Assembly (NCBI GenBank): GCA_902488835.1
Contig: CABTXQ010000003.1
Coordinates: 1 to 55,630, forward strand
Source of the DNA: an uncultured Ileibacterium sp.
Lineage (GTDB): Bacteria; Bacillota; Clostridia; Peptostreptococcales; Anaerovoracaceae
DNA: 55,630 nt
Reading direction: 5' to 3'
Made by a program: the position numbers and the translations under genes. Within the stretch, counting starts at the first letter, position 1. Each line of letters begins with the position of its first letter. This document shows positions 1 through 8,579 of this stretch, piece by piece. Below the pieces are notes generated by a model, which was given only the letters and a program-made list of their open reading frames with translations, was not told the DNA's origin and did no database searches.

Positions 1-42
1 CAGCCGAGTCCTTAATATTAAGCAATCATAGATTATTATTTC

Positions 43-1287
43 TTATTTATTTTCATCTTCCCAGACATATAAAGTCTTATTATCAATCATCGTCTTTATT
101 TCATCATCTGAATAGCCAAGTTCCTTAAGAACTTCTGGGCCGTGCTCACCGATTAGTGGTCCACGCTCGTATGGCGTAGGTCCCATCTCTGTATATTTTA
201 CAGGTTGTCTGACAAGAACCCTTTCTCCATTAGGATATTGCATTTTATAGTAGCAATCATTTGCCCAAGCCTGCTCGTCCTCAAGAAGATCTTCCCAGTT
301 CTGGCATTTCGAGAAAGGTATATCGTATTTAGTTAGGATCGGTGCCCACTCTTCATAAGTTTTCTCTCCAAATTTAGCCATTACCAAATCGTAGAGAGTG
401 GTTGAAAGATTATTCTTATGTAGATTCTGTACCGGGAAGTATTTCTCATCTTCTACGATATTGTCAAGTCCAAGAGCAGTCATAAAGGTCTTGAAATAGT
501 GATTGTAGTCAGGCATACATGTTTGAACATATCTATCGTCCTTGGTCTTCCAACAGTTAAGAATTGGGTTATTAGCTTCTCTTGCATCTATAGGGTACTT
601 AGCTCCAACTTCAGGGTACTGAGCTGCCTGAATCATCATTCCCATATTGAATATAGCTGTCTCAAACAAACTTGTTTCAACTTTCTCACCCTCACCTGTC
701 ATCTTAGCGTGGTAAAGTGCACCCAAGATTCCTGCAGCGAGGTTAATTCCTACATTGTGGTCTCCGAGCCCAGGAATACCATTCATTGGTTTAGCATCCT
801 TCTGCCTTAGAGTCTCTAAATATCCACCCCTTGCAAGGAATGCAGTAAAGTCAAACCCAGGAAGATCTTTTGCCGGGCCATATTCTCCATAACCTGTGAT
901 GATGGCATATACCAAGCTAGGATATTTAACCTTCAATGTCTCATAATCGAGTCCTGCTCTCTCGAGGGCCTGAGTTCTCCAATTCGTGATAAGAACATCC
1001 GCACCGTCCAGAAGTTTGAAGAAAGCTTCCTTTCCTGCAGGATCTTTCATATTGATAGAAATACATCTCTTGTTCGCGTTCTGAAGCTCCCAAGTTGTAT
1101 TCTCATACATATCAAGCGGCCTTCCCTCTGTAGGAGCCGTATATCTTAAAGGATCTCCCTTTGCACTCTCAATCTTAACTACATCTGCTCCAAGGTCAGC
1201 TAAAAATCTACCTGTTGTTGCAGCTGCAATGAAATTAGCAAGTTCAACAACCCTGACTCCTTCCAGCGGTCTCTTTCTCGTGCTCAT
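43..1287 (-). CDS. hadA: CaiB/BaiF (type III) CoA transferase, HadA/FldA-like 2-hydroxyacyl-CoA transferase
   Basis: A 414-residue class III CoA transferase, full length for the family. The N-terminal Rossmann-like half contains the stretch GDPLRYTAP (residues 44-52) and LPGFDFTAF (about 142-150). The likely catalytic aspartate is D176 in PGLGDHN, the position that forms the acyl-CoA anhydride in this family. From memory the first 150 residues closely resemble HadA of Clostridioides difficile and FldA of C. sporogenes, which move CoA onto (R)-2-hydroxyisocaproate or aryl-lactate before dehydration in reductive Stickland metabolism. It follows an acyl-CoA ligase by 39 bases, probably in one operon. 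The dehydratase and activator that should accompany it would lie beyond the left edge. The exact substrate (leucine- or phenylalanine-derived) cannot be read from sequence. A carnitine or oxalate role is less likely. Confidence 0.87.
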   Translation of the reverse strand: MSTRKRPLEGVRVVELANFIAAATTGRFLADLGADVVKIESAKGDPLRYTAPTEGRPLDMYENTTWELQNANKRCISINMKDPAGKEAFFKLLDGADVLITNWRTQALERAGLDYETLKVKYPSLVYAIITGYGEYGPAKDLPGFDFTAFLARGGYLETLRQKDAKPMNGIPGLGDHNVGINLAAGILGALYHAKMTGEGEKVETSLFETAIFNMGMMIQAAQYPEVGAKYPIDAREANNPILNCWKTKDDRYVQTCMPDYNHYFKTFMTALGLDNIVEDEKYFPVQNLHKNNLSTTLYDLVMAKFGEKTYEEWAPILTKYDIPFSKCQNWEDLLEDEQAWANDCYYKMQYPNGERVLVRQPVKYTEMGPTPYERGPLIGEHGPEVLKELGYSDDEIKTMIDNKTLYVWEDENK

Positions 1288-1326
1288 CTTAAATTACCTC
1301 CCATTTAAATAAAATCCAATAAATAA

Positions 1327-2916
1327 TTACCTTGTAATATATAATGATGTCTGTTTCAACATTTCATTAACCATTTTCTTTAGATTCTTTTCGTCGATCT
1401 TACCAGTTGGATTCCTTGGAAATTCATCGACAAAGACTATGAATTTAGGAATCTTATACTTGCTTATATTATCACTCAGATATTCTCTTATCTTTTTCTC
1501 AAGAATGTCATCCTTCTTGCCTTCAATACAGGCAACGATTTCCTCTTGAAGTACTTCACTCTTCAACCCATAGACGAAGACTTCCATGTTCTCTTTAACC
1601 TGCTTGATATATCTTTCAATCTCAGTAGGAGAAATATTCTCTCCTCCTCTAATAATGAGATTCTTCCTTCTTCCAACGATATATAAGAATCCCTCTTCAT
1701 CAAAATATGCAATATCTCCCGTCTTGAACCAGCCGTCAGGCATCAATGCATCACATACAACAGGATCTGTTGATAAATATCCTTGAGTTACATTGTATCC
1801 CTTTACGAAAACTTCACCTGATTCGCCGGTAGGACACTCCTCACCGGTGTCATTATTTATTATCTTTACATCAACATGGCTAATAACCTTGCCTGCTGAT
1901 ACCGCTTTTTTCTCAAGCGGAACATCTAAGTCGCACATTGCAACGCATGGAGATGTTTCCGTCAAACCATATGACGGTTGAAGCATTATTCCTTTTATCT
2001 TCTCACATACCGAAATATATTCTTCTTTGAGTATTGGTGAACCTGCAATTATGCCGCTTTTCAGGCTTGAAAGATCGAATTCATCAAAACGCTCATTCCT
2101 TACCATTGCAAGGAACATACTTGGCACTCCGTTAAGTATCGTGCATTTGTTATCCTGAATTGCTTCGCAGACACTTATTGACTTATATTTCTGTAATAGA
2201 ACTATTGAATTTCCTGCTATAAGGCTACCGATTATACCTACCGTTATTCCAAAGCAATGAAAAAGAGGAACCGCGATGCACATTATGTCATCTTCATTCC
2301 ATCTCATCACCCTCACCATTTCCCGGGCATTATTTATCAACGAATAATGAGATAGTCTAACACCTTTACACATATTTGTTGTTCCAGAAGTGAACAGTAC
2401 GCATGCGGTATCCATGGGATCAGGCTGTTTCGGAAGTTCAAGCGAATCACATTCCGTTTTCTTCTCTACAAGACTCTTCCAATACTCATATGTGCCTTCT
2501 ATGTCAAAGCATTTAACATGTCTTGTCTTCTCGTTTTCTTGGATTTTTTTCGCTACTACGCCATGAGCGTCATCTTCCTGTATATCGGTGTATAGCAAGT
2601 ATTTCATATCCGACATCAGTATGCAGTCCACAAGCTCGCCTTCTTTAAAATAAGAATTAACAAGAACTGCAACAGCACCCAATCGCTGTATAGCCAAAAA
2701 TAAAATTATCCAACTTGCACTATTTATCCCATAAATGCCTATGCTATCTTTGGGTCTAACTCCGTCTGTATAAAGTAATTTCGCAACCTTATCTACTATA
2801 TTATCAATCTCTCTTACCGTAAATCCGCTATCTCCGTATTTAAGAAAAAGTCGGTCCGGTTCACGCTCTAACCTCTCGGTAAAACATTCGTATATCGTCT
2901 TTTTAACAAGTTGCAT
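1327..2916 (-). CDS. Class I adenylate-forming acyl-CoA ligase (AMP-forming)
   Basis: A 529-residue ANL-superfamily acyl-CoA synthetase: ATP + acid + CoA gives acyl-CoA, AMP and PPi. Visible core motifs are the phosphate loop TSGTTNMCKG (about 176-185), the hinge region GWFKTGD and GRRKNLIIRGGENISP in the middle of the C-terminal half, and the A10 lysine in PRNPTGKI near residue 508. The phosphate loop departs from the usual TSGTTGxPKG: Asn replaces Gly and Cys replaces Pro. It is the first gene of a likely two-gene operon with the HadA-like CoA transferase and could prime the cycle by making the first acyl-CoA. The substrate is unknown. A consensus promoter lies about 90 bases upstream. Confidence 0.85.
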   Translation of the reverse strand: MQLVKKTIYECFTERLEREPDRLFLKYGDSGFTVREIDNIVDKVAKLLYTDGVRPKDSIGIYGINSASWIILFLAIQRLGAVAVLVNSYFKEGELVDCILMSDMKYLLYTDIQEDDAHGVVAKKIQENEKTRHVKCFDIEGTYEYWKSLVEKKTECDSLELPKQPDPMDTACVLFTSGTTNMCKGVRLSHYSLINNAREMVRVMRWNEDDIMCIAVPLFHCFGITVGIIGSLIAGNSIVLLQKYKSISVCEAIQDNKCTILNGVPSMFLAMVRNERFDEFDLSSLKSGIIAGSPILKEEYISVCEKIKGIMLQPSYGLTETSPCVAMCDLDVPLEKKAVSAGKVISHVDVKIINNDTGEECPTGESGEVFVKGYNVTQGYLSTDPVVCDALMPDGWFKTGDIAYFDEEGFLYIVGRRKNLIIRGGENISPTEIERYIKQVKENMEVFVYGLKSEVLQEEIVACIEGKKDDILEKKIREYLSDNISKYKIPKFIVFVDEFPRNPTGKIDEKNLKKMVNEMLKQTSLYITR

Positions 2917-3006
2917 CCTATTATTGTAGCATCCCTTCCTAACTAAATTATCGATTTATAATAAATCCATCTGAATGATTGAGATAAATTTATCGTTCTC
3001 GTCATA

Positions 3007-3034
3007 ATTATACACGAGATGTTAAAATTGTCAA
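3007..3034 (-). promoter_or_regulatory. Sigma-A promoter for the acyl-CoA ligase/CoA transferase operon
   Basis: On the minus strand TTGACA (3029-3034) is followed after 16 bases by TATAAT (3007-3012), both perfect consensus. Transcription would start near 3000, giving an 80-90 base leader before the ligase start at 2916. The 314-base gap 2917-3230 otherwise holds AT-rich leader sequence and the promoter region of the divergent regulator. Confidence 0.65.
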
Positions 3035-3183
3035 CCTGATAACATTAAGATAATACGTCTATACTGCACTATTTTCAATGTGTTAAGCGTTGTGTAAAAT
3101 ATTGCTAGAAATTTATCAACTTGTAGTGTTTTTTTATTATTCTCAACTATATATAAGTATCTCCTTGCTAAGCAAAAGAAAAG

Positions 3184-3218
3184 ATGATAATATATCATTT
3201 AGTTAGATATAATTAACT
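3184..3218. promoter_or_regulatory. Palindromes upstream of the DtxR/MntR-type gene, possible autoregulatory operator
   Basis: Two small inverted repeats lie directly before the ribosome binding site of the repressor gene. One is ATGATA-ata-TATCAT (3184-3198). The other has AGTTA and TAACT arms (3201-3205 and 3214-3218). DtxR/MntR-family repressors bind short interrupted palindromes in promoters, often their own, so this is a candidate operator. It is AT-rich sequence where weak palindromes arise by chance. Confidence 0.3.
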
Positions 3219-3230
3219 ACGGAGGGTTTT

Positions 3231-3644
3231 ATGGCTAAAAAGAAAAGACAGGAATCTTTAGAAGATTACCTTGAAGGCATGCTAATGCTTGAAGAGGAAA
3301 AAGGGTTCATCAGATCTGTTGATTTGGCAAGGCTTCTTGGTGTTACTAAACCGAGCGTCTCTTATGCAACAAGGAAATTACGTGAGCAAAACTTTATTAC
3401 TATGGACGACGACGGTTTAATAAGTCTTACGAGTGATGGATTAAAAATAGCAAAGAAGACGTATGATAAGCACAAAACTCTAGCTTCATTCTTCAAAACT
3501 ATCGGAGTGGATTCAAAAGTTGCACAGCAAGACGCTTGCAGAATTGAACATGATATAAGCAGTGAAACATTCGATGCTCTTTGCAAACACATTGAAAAAG
3601 TTTCCTCATTTTATTCTGACGATAAAGGTAATCATAAAGAATAA
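3231..3644 (+). CDS. DtxR/MntR-family metal-dependent transcriptional repressor
   Basis: A 137-residue protein with the N-terminal winged helix (about 8-70: ESLEDYLEGMLML ... VDLARLLGVTKPSVSYATRKL) and a helical dimerisation domain (about 75-130) carrying the H...EHD pattern (RIEHDIS) typical of MntR/DtxR metal sites. It lacks the C-terminal SH3-like domain of long DtxR/IdeR proteins, so it matches the short MntR-like class. These repressors use Mn2+ or Fe2+ as corepressor. GGAGGG sits 6-10 bases before ATG 3231. It faces away from the CoA transferase operon. Target genes are unknown; a mntP gene lies 28 kb away. Confidence 0.85.
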   Translation: MAKKKRQESLEDYLEGMLMLEEEKGFIRSVDLARLLGVTKPSVSYATRKLREQNFITMDDDGLISLTSDGLKIAKKTYDKHKTLASFFKTIGVDSKVAQQDACRIEHDISSETFDALCKHIEKVSSFYSDDKGNHKE

Positions 3645-3654
3645 TTTTGTTAAT

Positions 3655-3700
3655 AAAAAAGCAGTAGCAAGACATAGAATTGTTTTACTACTGCTTTTTT
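3655..3700. terminator. Bidirectional rho-independent terminator
   Basis: GCAGTAG (3661-3667) pairs with CTACTGC (3688-3694), flanked by six A before and six T after, so it works on both strands. It ends the repressor gene on the plus strand and fhs on the minus strand. Confidence 0.85.
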
Positions 3701-3716
3701 AACTATTGCATTTTAC

Positions 3717-5387
3717 TTATGAAAGCCCGATAATCGTTCCATCTTCCAAAATATCCATGCCCTCTGCATGAGGAATCCTAGGTAATCCCGGCATGGTCAT
3801 GATTTCTCCGGTTAGAACTACTATAAATCCGGCACCTGCTGAAATCTTTACATCTCTAACATGTATGTTAAATCCTGAAGGAGCTCCAAGCAGTCCCGGG
3901 TCGTCCGAGAACGAATATTGTGTCTTAGCAATACATACCGGCAGTCTGTCGAATCCGAGATTCGTTAGACTTTTTATTTTTTTTGCAGCATCATCTTCAT
4001 AATTCACACCATCTGCTCCGTATATTTCCCTTGCGACCGTTTCTATTTTTTCTTTAATTGACATATCTAGAGGATATATAGGCTTGAACTTGCTTTCTTT
4101 GTTTTCGCAAATATCAACAACCTTGTGTGCCAACTCTATTCCTCCCTCTCCACCTTTTGTGAACACTTCAGAAAGGACAGTATCAACACCTTCTTCTTTG
4201 CACTTTTCTCTAATAAGTTCAATTTCAGCATCTGTATCCGTAGGAAATCTGTTTATAGCAACTACAGATGGTATACCAAATTTACGGATATTTTCAATAT
4301 GTCTTTTTAGGTTAGATGCACCCCTGCTTAATGCCTCAAGATCTTCAATAGAAAGTTCGCTAAGAGCTTTCCCCCCGTTATACTTGAGTGCTCTTATAGT
4401 TGCTACAATCACGACAGTATCAGGCTTTAATCCAGCATACCTGCATTTAATATCGAGGAACTTTTCAGCACCGAGGTCCGCACCGAATCCGGCTTCAGTA
4501 ATAACATAGTCAGCAAGCTTTAGTGCCGTCTTTGTCGCAACTACTGAATTACAACCGTGTGCAATATTTGCAAATGGTCCGCCATGAACTATGGCAGGGG
4601 TATTCTCGAGTGTCTGAACCAGATTAGGTTTAATCGCGTCTTTAAGCAGAAGTGCCATAGCTCCTACCGCATTAAGATCTGCTGCCGTAACGGGTTCTTT
4701 ATCTTCGTTATAAGCAACGACCATCCGTCCAAGCCTATCTTTAAGATCTTCTATACCTTCAGCAAGGCATAATATCGCCATTATCTCGCTTGCAACCGTA
4801 ATTTGGAAGCTGCTTTCTCTTGTAACTCCATCTCCCTTTTTTCCCATACCGATTACAATATGTCTCAATGCTCTATCGTTCATATCAAGCACTCTATCCC
4901 AAACTATGTTCTTCGTAACGATTCTTAACTTATTTCCCTGGTGTATGTGGTTATCTAGCATTGCTGCAAGCAGGTTATGTGCTGAAGTTATAGCATGAAA
5001 ATCTCCTGTAAAGTGAAGGTTGATATCTTCCATAGGGACAACCTGTGAATATCCACCGCCTGCGGCACCACCCTTTATTCCGAAACATGGTCCAAGGGAA
5101 GGCTCTCTCAAAGTTGTCATGACATTCTTGCCTATTCTTTCAAGCGCCATGGAGAGTCCAACATTTGTAGTCGTCTTTCCCTCTCCAGCAGGAGTCGGAT
5201 TAATTGCCGTAACAAGGATGAGTTTTCCATCAGGTTGGTCCTTTAATCTAGTCATTACGCTATTATTTATCTTAGCCTTATATCTTCCGTATTGCTCCAG
5301 CTCATCTTCTTTGATTCCAAGTTTTTCAGCAATCTCTGTAATCGGTCTAAGTCTTGCTTCCTGTGCAATTTGAACATCAGTCTTCAT
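3717..5387 (-). CDS. fhs: Formate-tetrahydrofolate ligase
   Basis: A 556-residue protein of normal family length. It makes 10-formyl-THF from formate, THF and ATP, feeding purine and one-carbon metabolism or, run in reverse, giving ATP. The phosphate-binding loop TPAGEGKTTT is at about 65-74. Further family blocks include REPSLGPCFGIKGGAAGGGY and FTGDFHAI. It overlaps the 3' end of a small membrane-protein gene by about 10 bases, so translation is probably coupled. The order nrdD-nrdG-small protein-fhs places it in an anaerobic nucleotide-synthesis operon. Formate could come from pyruvate formate-lyase or be consumed by class III ribonucleotide reduction, which oxidises formate. Confidence 0.97.
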   Translation of the reverse strand: MKTDVQIAQEARLRPITEIAEKLGIKEDELEQYGRYKAKINNSVMTRLKDQPDGKLILVTAINPTPAGEGKTTTNVGLSMALERIGKNVMTTLREPSLGPCFGIKGGAAGGGYSQVVPMEDINLHFTGDFHAITSAHNLLAAMLDNHIHQGNKLRIVTKNIVWDRVLDMNDRALRHIVIGMGKKGDGVTRESSFQITVASEIMAILCLAEGIEDLKDRLGRMVVAYNEDKEPVTAADLNAVGAMALLLKDAIKPNLVQTLENTPAIVHGGPFANIAHGCNSVVATKTALKLADYVITEAGFGADLGAEKFLDIKCRYAGLKPDTVVIVATIRALKYNGGKALSELSIEDLEALSRGASNLKRHIENIRKFGIPSVVAINRFPTDTDAEIELIREKCKEEGVDTVLSEVFTKGGEGGIELAHKVVDICENKESKFKPIYPLDMSIKEKIETVAREIYGADGVNYEDDAAKKIKSLTNLGFDRLPVCIAKTQYSFSDDPGLLGAPSGFNIHVRDVKISAGAGFIVVLTGEIMTMPGLPRIPHAEGMDILEDGTIIGLS

Positions 5388-5541
5388 GCTTTTCCTCCTC
5401 GGTTATCTTGGCCATATTCTTTTCACTGATTTTCTCTCCAACTCTTTTTGCCGAAGCTATCAATGCAATACCTCCTGCAATACCGGTAGCTGCCATCCTT
5501 ATCAGCGTAAATGCAAACTGCCTTTTCTTGCGATCTCCCAT
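5377..5541 (-). CDS. Small single-span membrane protein of unknown function
   Basis: A 54-residue protein: a basic start (MGDRKKRQ), one hydrophobic glycine/alanine-rich span (about 9-30) and a charged C-terminal tail. The start at 5541 is chosen because AGAGGAGGA lies 6 bases upstream; an earlier start at 5562 has no comparable site. The stop overlaps the fhs start, which suggests translational coupling and a real gene. No family recognised. Confidence 0.6.
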   Translation of the reverse strand: MGDRKKRQFAFTLIRMAATGIAGGIALIASAKRVGEKISEKNMAKITEEEKHED

Positions 5542-5581
5542 TATTAATCCTCCTCTTTTCACTCACTTTGTAATGTATTTA

Positions 5582-6121
5582 CTATATATTTGATTTAACC
5601 GGATCTTCCCACAATGTGATCTCGCCGTTCTTTCTTGTTAAATTCATATCTATAAGCCTTTGATTTTGAGATCCGCAAAACTGAAGTCTTATGTCTTTTT
5701 TTTCTTCAATAAATCGTCCGTCTACTAGAACATCAACCATATTGAGCATCTCATCTGTTACATCCGTCCTTGAATATTCTCCTTCGGTTTTAAGTTCTTC
5801 AAGTGTAAATCCGGTAAATGCCCATATATTTTTACTTGGAAGCTCTCTCTTGATTCTTCTCAAAAAACTAACAAGTGCAACCTGGTTCTTCGGCTCAAAA
5901 GGATCCCCTCCAAGAAGAGTAATTCCGTCAATATATTCCTTATCAAGCATATCTATAATCTTATTTTCCGTTTCTTCAGTAAAAGGTTCTCCATATTGAA
6001 AATCCCATGTCTCAGGCTGAAAACATCCCTTACATGCATTTGTACATCCGGACACAAAGAGCGATACCCTCACCCCGTAACCGTTTGCTATATCAAAGTT
6101 CTTTATATTACAATAGTTCAT
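5582..6121 (-). CDS. nrdG: Anaerobic ribonucleoside-triphosphate reductase activating protein
   Basis: A radical-SAM activase that installs the glycyl radical on NrdD. The [4Fe-4S] ligands are seen in CTNACKGC (CxxxCxxC, residues 26, 30 and 33 from the chosen start). LGGDPFEP is the glycine-rich SAM-binding strand. Length is 179 residues from Met 6121, which has GGGAG about 10 bases upstream. The longer reading frame from 6172 has no ribosome site and would translate a hairpin, so it is rejected. It lies immediately downstream of nrdD, as usual. The C-terminal tail after FCGSQNQRLIDM is typical of the family. Confidence 0.93.
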   Translation of the reverse strand: MNYCNIKNFDIANGYGVRVSLFVSGCTNACKGCFQPETWDFQYGEPFTEETENKIIDMLDKEYIDGITLLGGDPFEPKNQVALVSFLRRIKRELPSKNIWAFTGFTLEELKTEGEYSRTDVTDEMLNMVDVLVDGRFIEEKKDIRLQFCGSQNQRLIDMNLTRKNGEITLWEDPVKSNI

Positions 6122-6143
6122 TTGTTTGAAGCTCCCATTTAAA

Positions 6144-6170
6144 GGACCATCTCCAAAGTGGAAATGGTCC
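6144..6170 (-). other. Intercistronic hairpin between nrdD and nrdG
   Basis: GGACCAT (6144-6150) and ATGGTCC (6164-6170) form a 7-base-pair stem with a 13-base loop. There is no clean T-run, so it is more likely an mRNA processing or stability element, or a partial attenuator, than a full terminator. Confidence 0.4.
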
Positions 6171-6194
6171 ATATAAAATTAAATAATTCAAGTA

Positions 6195-8411
6195 TTATAG
6201 ATGCATTACTCTGTCTTTTATTTCCTGGGTTCTTCCCTGATTCCAGAACTGCGTGCCTATGTATCCGCAGGTCCTTCTAGCTACAGACATCTGATTCTGA
6301 TCTCTATTTCCGCAATGTGGACACTCCCACACGAGCTTGCCATCTTTATCTTCCACGATTTTAAGCTCTCCATCGTATCCGCATGCAGCGCAATAGTCAC
6401 TCTTAGTGTTTAATTCCGCATACATTATATTGTTATAAATGTACTTCATAACGTTGAGTACCGCTGCAATATTATCCTGCATATCAGGAACCTCTACATA
6501 GCTTATAGCTCCGCCAGGGCTTAGTGCCTGAAAATCTGCTTCAAATTTGAGCTTATCAAAGGCATCTATTTCCTCTTCAACATGTACGTGATAGCTGTTC
6601 GTTATATAACTCTTGTCTGTTACATGAGGTATCATTCCGAATCTTCTCTGTAGTGCCTTTGCGAACTTATAAGTTGTGCTCTCCATAGGAGTACCGTATA
6701 CCGAATAGCTTATATTCTCAGCTGCTCTCCACCCCTTACACTTGTCGTTAAGTTTCTGCATTACCTTGAGCGAGAATTCTCTTCCCTCCGGCGTTGTATG
6801 ACTCTTCCCAAGCATCCTCCAGCACATCTCACATATACCCGCATATCCCAAAGATATTGTGGAATAGTTGCCGTAAAGAAGTCTATCTATCGGCTCTCCC
6901 TTCTTGAGTCGTGCAAGAGCTCCATACTGCCATAAAACGGGAGCAACATCGCTTCTCGTACCGAGAAGCCTCTCATGTCTTACCCTTAATGCTCTATGGC
7001 AAAGTTCCAGCCTATCTTCAAGAAGTTTCCAGAATCTTTCCATATTTCCTTCCGATGAACATGCTACATCAACAAGATTTATTGTAACTACTCCCTGATT
7101 AAACCTTCCGTAGTATTTGTGCTCACCCTGATTGTAATTTCCTGCATTTGCGATGTTTCCCTCATTGCAAAGCCCTTCTTTATTGTTCTCGCTATCAGGT
7201 GTAAGGAAAGAACGGCAGCCCATGCATGGATATACATCTCCACCTTTGAGCTCTTTCATCACTTTTGCACTTATATAATCAGGCACCATTCTCTTTGCAG
7301 TACACATTGCTGCAAGCTCGGTTACATGCCAGTATTCGGAATCCTCTGTAATATTATCCTCATCCAGCACGTATATAAGCTTAGGAAAGGCAGGTGTAAT
7401 CCAGACTCCTTTTTCGTTCTTTACACCACGCATTCTCTGTCTTAAAACCTCTTCAATACAAATTGCAAGGTCTTCTCTTGTTCTCCCTTCAGGTGCTTCA
7501 TCGAGATACATGAACATGGTTACAAAAGGTGCCTGTCCATTACATGTCATGAGGGTTATGAGTTGGTATTGAATCGTCTGGATTCCACTCTTGATCTCCT
7601 CCATAAGACGTCTTTCGGTTATATCATCTATTATTTTCTCGTCTTCCGATTCTCCTGTAGCTCTTCTCTCTTCTATTACAAGTCCCTTTATCTTCTTCCT
7701 GCTAACATCTACAAATGGTGCGAGATGTGCAAGTGAGAAACTCTGACCTCCATATTGGTTTGACGCAACCTGTGCGATAATTTGTGTTGTGATATTACAA
7801 GCAGTATAGAAACTGTGAGGTTTCTCAATCATAGTCTCACTTATAACCGTTCCGTTCTGAAGCATGTCCTCTAGATTAATGAGATCGCAATTATGTTCTC
7901 TCTGCGCAAAATAATCTGCATCATGAAAGTGAATTATACCCTGTTCATGAGCATTTATTACCTCTTCAGGAAGAAGTAGTCTTCTTGTCAAATCTCTACT
8001 AACTTCACCAGCCATATAATCACGCTGAGTTGAATTAATTACTGGATTCTTATTTGAGTTCTCTTGCTTAGCTTCCTCATTATCATCGTTGATAAGCGAA
8101 AGTATCTTATCATCTGTCGTATTCGCCTGACGAACCAGAGATCTAGTATATCTGTATGTTATATATGCTTTTGCAACTTCAAATGCTCCGTGAGCCATTA
8201 TGTGTTGCTCAACCATGTCCTGTATCTCTTCAACTGCAGGAGATCTTCCAAGCTCTTCACACGAAAGGCTTACGCTATCAGAGATCCTCTGGATCTGAAC
8301 CTTTGTCATCCTTACGTTTTCTGCAACAGAATTATTAGCCTTTGTAATAGCATCTATTATCTTCTGAATATCAAACTCGACTTCCGAGCCATTCCTTTTA
8401 ATAACATTCAT
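6195..8411 (-). CDS. nrdD: Anaerobic ribonucleoside-triphosphate reductase (class III)
   Basis: A 738-residue oxygen-sensitive enzyme that makes dNTPs from NTPs with formate as reductant. The N-terminal ATP-cone starts at VIKRNGSEVEFD (about 3-90) and gives dATP/ATP allosteric control. The barrel domain follows. A C-terminal zinc site is formed by CAACGYDG and CPHCGNRD, and the glycyl-radical motif is RRTCGYIG with G716 as the radical glycine. All expected parts are present and the length is normal. Its promoter is consensus and overlaps NrdR-like boxes, so it is probably repressed by NrdR when dATP is plentiful. nrdG follows in the same transcript. Confidence 0.97.
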   Translation of the reverse strand: MNVIKRNGSEVEFDIQKIIDAITKANNSVAENVRMTKVQIQRISDSVSLSCEELGRSPAVEEIQDMVEQHIMAHGAFEVAKAYITYRYTRSLVRQANTTDDKILSLINDDNEEAKQENSNKNPVINSTQRDYMAGEVSRDLTRRLLLPEEVINAHEQGIIHFHDADYFAQREHNCDLINLEDMLQNGTVISETMIEKPHSFYTACNITTQIIAQVASNQYGGQSFSLAHLAPFVDVSRKKIKGLVIEERRATGESEDEKIIDDITERRLMEEIKSGIQTIQYQLITLMTCNGQAPFVTMFMYLDEAPEGRTREDLAICIEEVLRQRMRGVKNEKGVWITPAFPKLIYVLDEDNITEDSEYWHVTELAAMCTAKRMVPDYISAKVMKELKGGDVYPCMGCRSFLTPDSENNKEGLCNEGNIANAGNYNQGEHKYYGRFNQGVVTINLVDVACSSEGNMERFWKLLEDRLELCHRALRVRHERLLGTRSDVAPVLWQYGALARLKKGEPIDRLLYGNYSTISLGYAGICEMCWRMLGKSHTTPEGREFSLKVMQKLNDKCKGWRAAENISYSVYGTPMESTTYKFAKALQRRFGMIPHVTDKSYITNSYHVHVEEEIDAFDKLKFEADFQALSPGGAISYVEVPDMQDNIAAVLNVMKYIYNNIMYAELNTKSDYCAACGYDGELKIVEDKDGKLVWECPHCGNRDQNQMSVARRTCGYIGTQFWNQGRTQEIKDRVMHL

Positions 8412-8435
8412 AATTTATCCCACCTCTTTATATTC

Positions 8436-8493
8436 AATACAACATATTGTATTCGGTACTGGTGATTATACCCATATATATTGTGGTTGTCAA
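8436..8493 (-). promoter_or_regulatory. nrdD promoter with two NrdR-like boxes
   Basis: On the minus strand TTGACA (8488-8493) and TATAAT (8465-8470) are separated by exactly 17 bases. One NrdR-like box (8471-8486; reads CCACAATATATATGGG on the minus strand) fills the spacer. A second, an inverted repeat with 7-base arms (8436-8442 and 8447-8453), lies just after the expected start site. By my count they match the remembered consensus acaCwAtATaTwgtgt at about 12 and 13 of 16 positions. Box centres are 34 bases apart, slightly more than the usual 31-32. Confidence 0.65.
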
Positions 8494-8508
8494 TCGTATT
8501 TCGAATAA

Positions 8509-8537
8509 TTGACAAATTTATTTTTATTAATTAAAAT
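8509..8537 (+). promoter_or_regulatory. Promoter of the iron alcohol dehydrogenase gene
   Basis: TTGACA (8509-8514), 17-base spacer, TAAAAT (8532-8537), with an expected start near 8544 and AAAGGAG before ATG 8580. The -35 boxes of this promoter and of nrdD form an 8-base inverted repeat (8487-8494 and 8508-8515), so the two promoters stand back to back with only 15 bases between their -35 hexamers. Confidence 0.65.
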
Positions 8538-8579
8538 CTGTATGAAAGCTATTGCCTTAACACAAAAAGGAGCGACAAA

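Noticed and set aside
4084..4509. 141-codon plus-strand open frame inside fhs
   Set aside because: Antisense shadow of a strongly conserved enzyme gene; composition (Ser/Leu-rich) is typical of shadows.
6122..6172. Longer N-terminus for NrdG from ATG 6172
   Set aside because: No ribosome site, encodes a hairpin, and is not part of the family; Met 6121 has GGGAG upstream.
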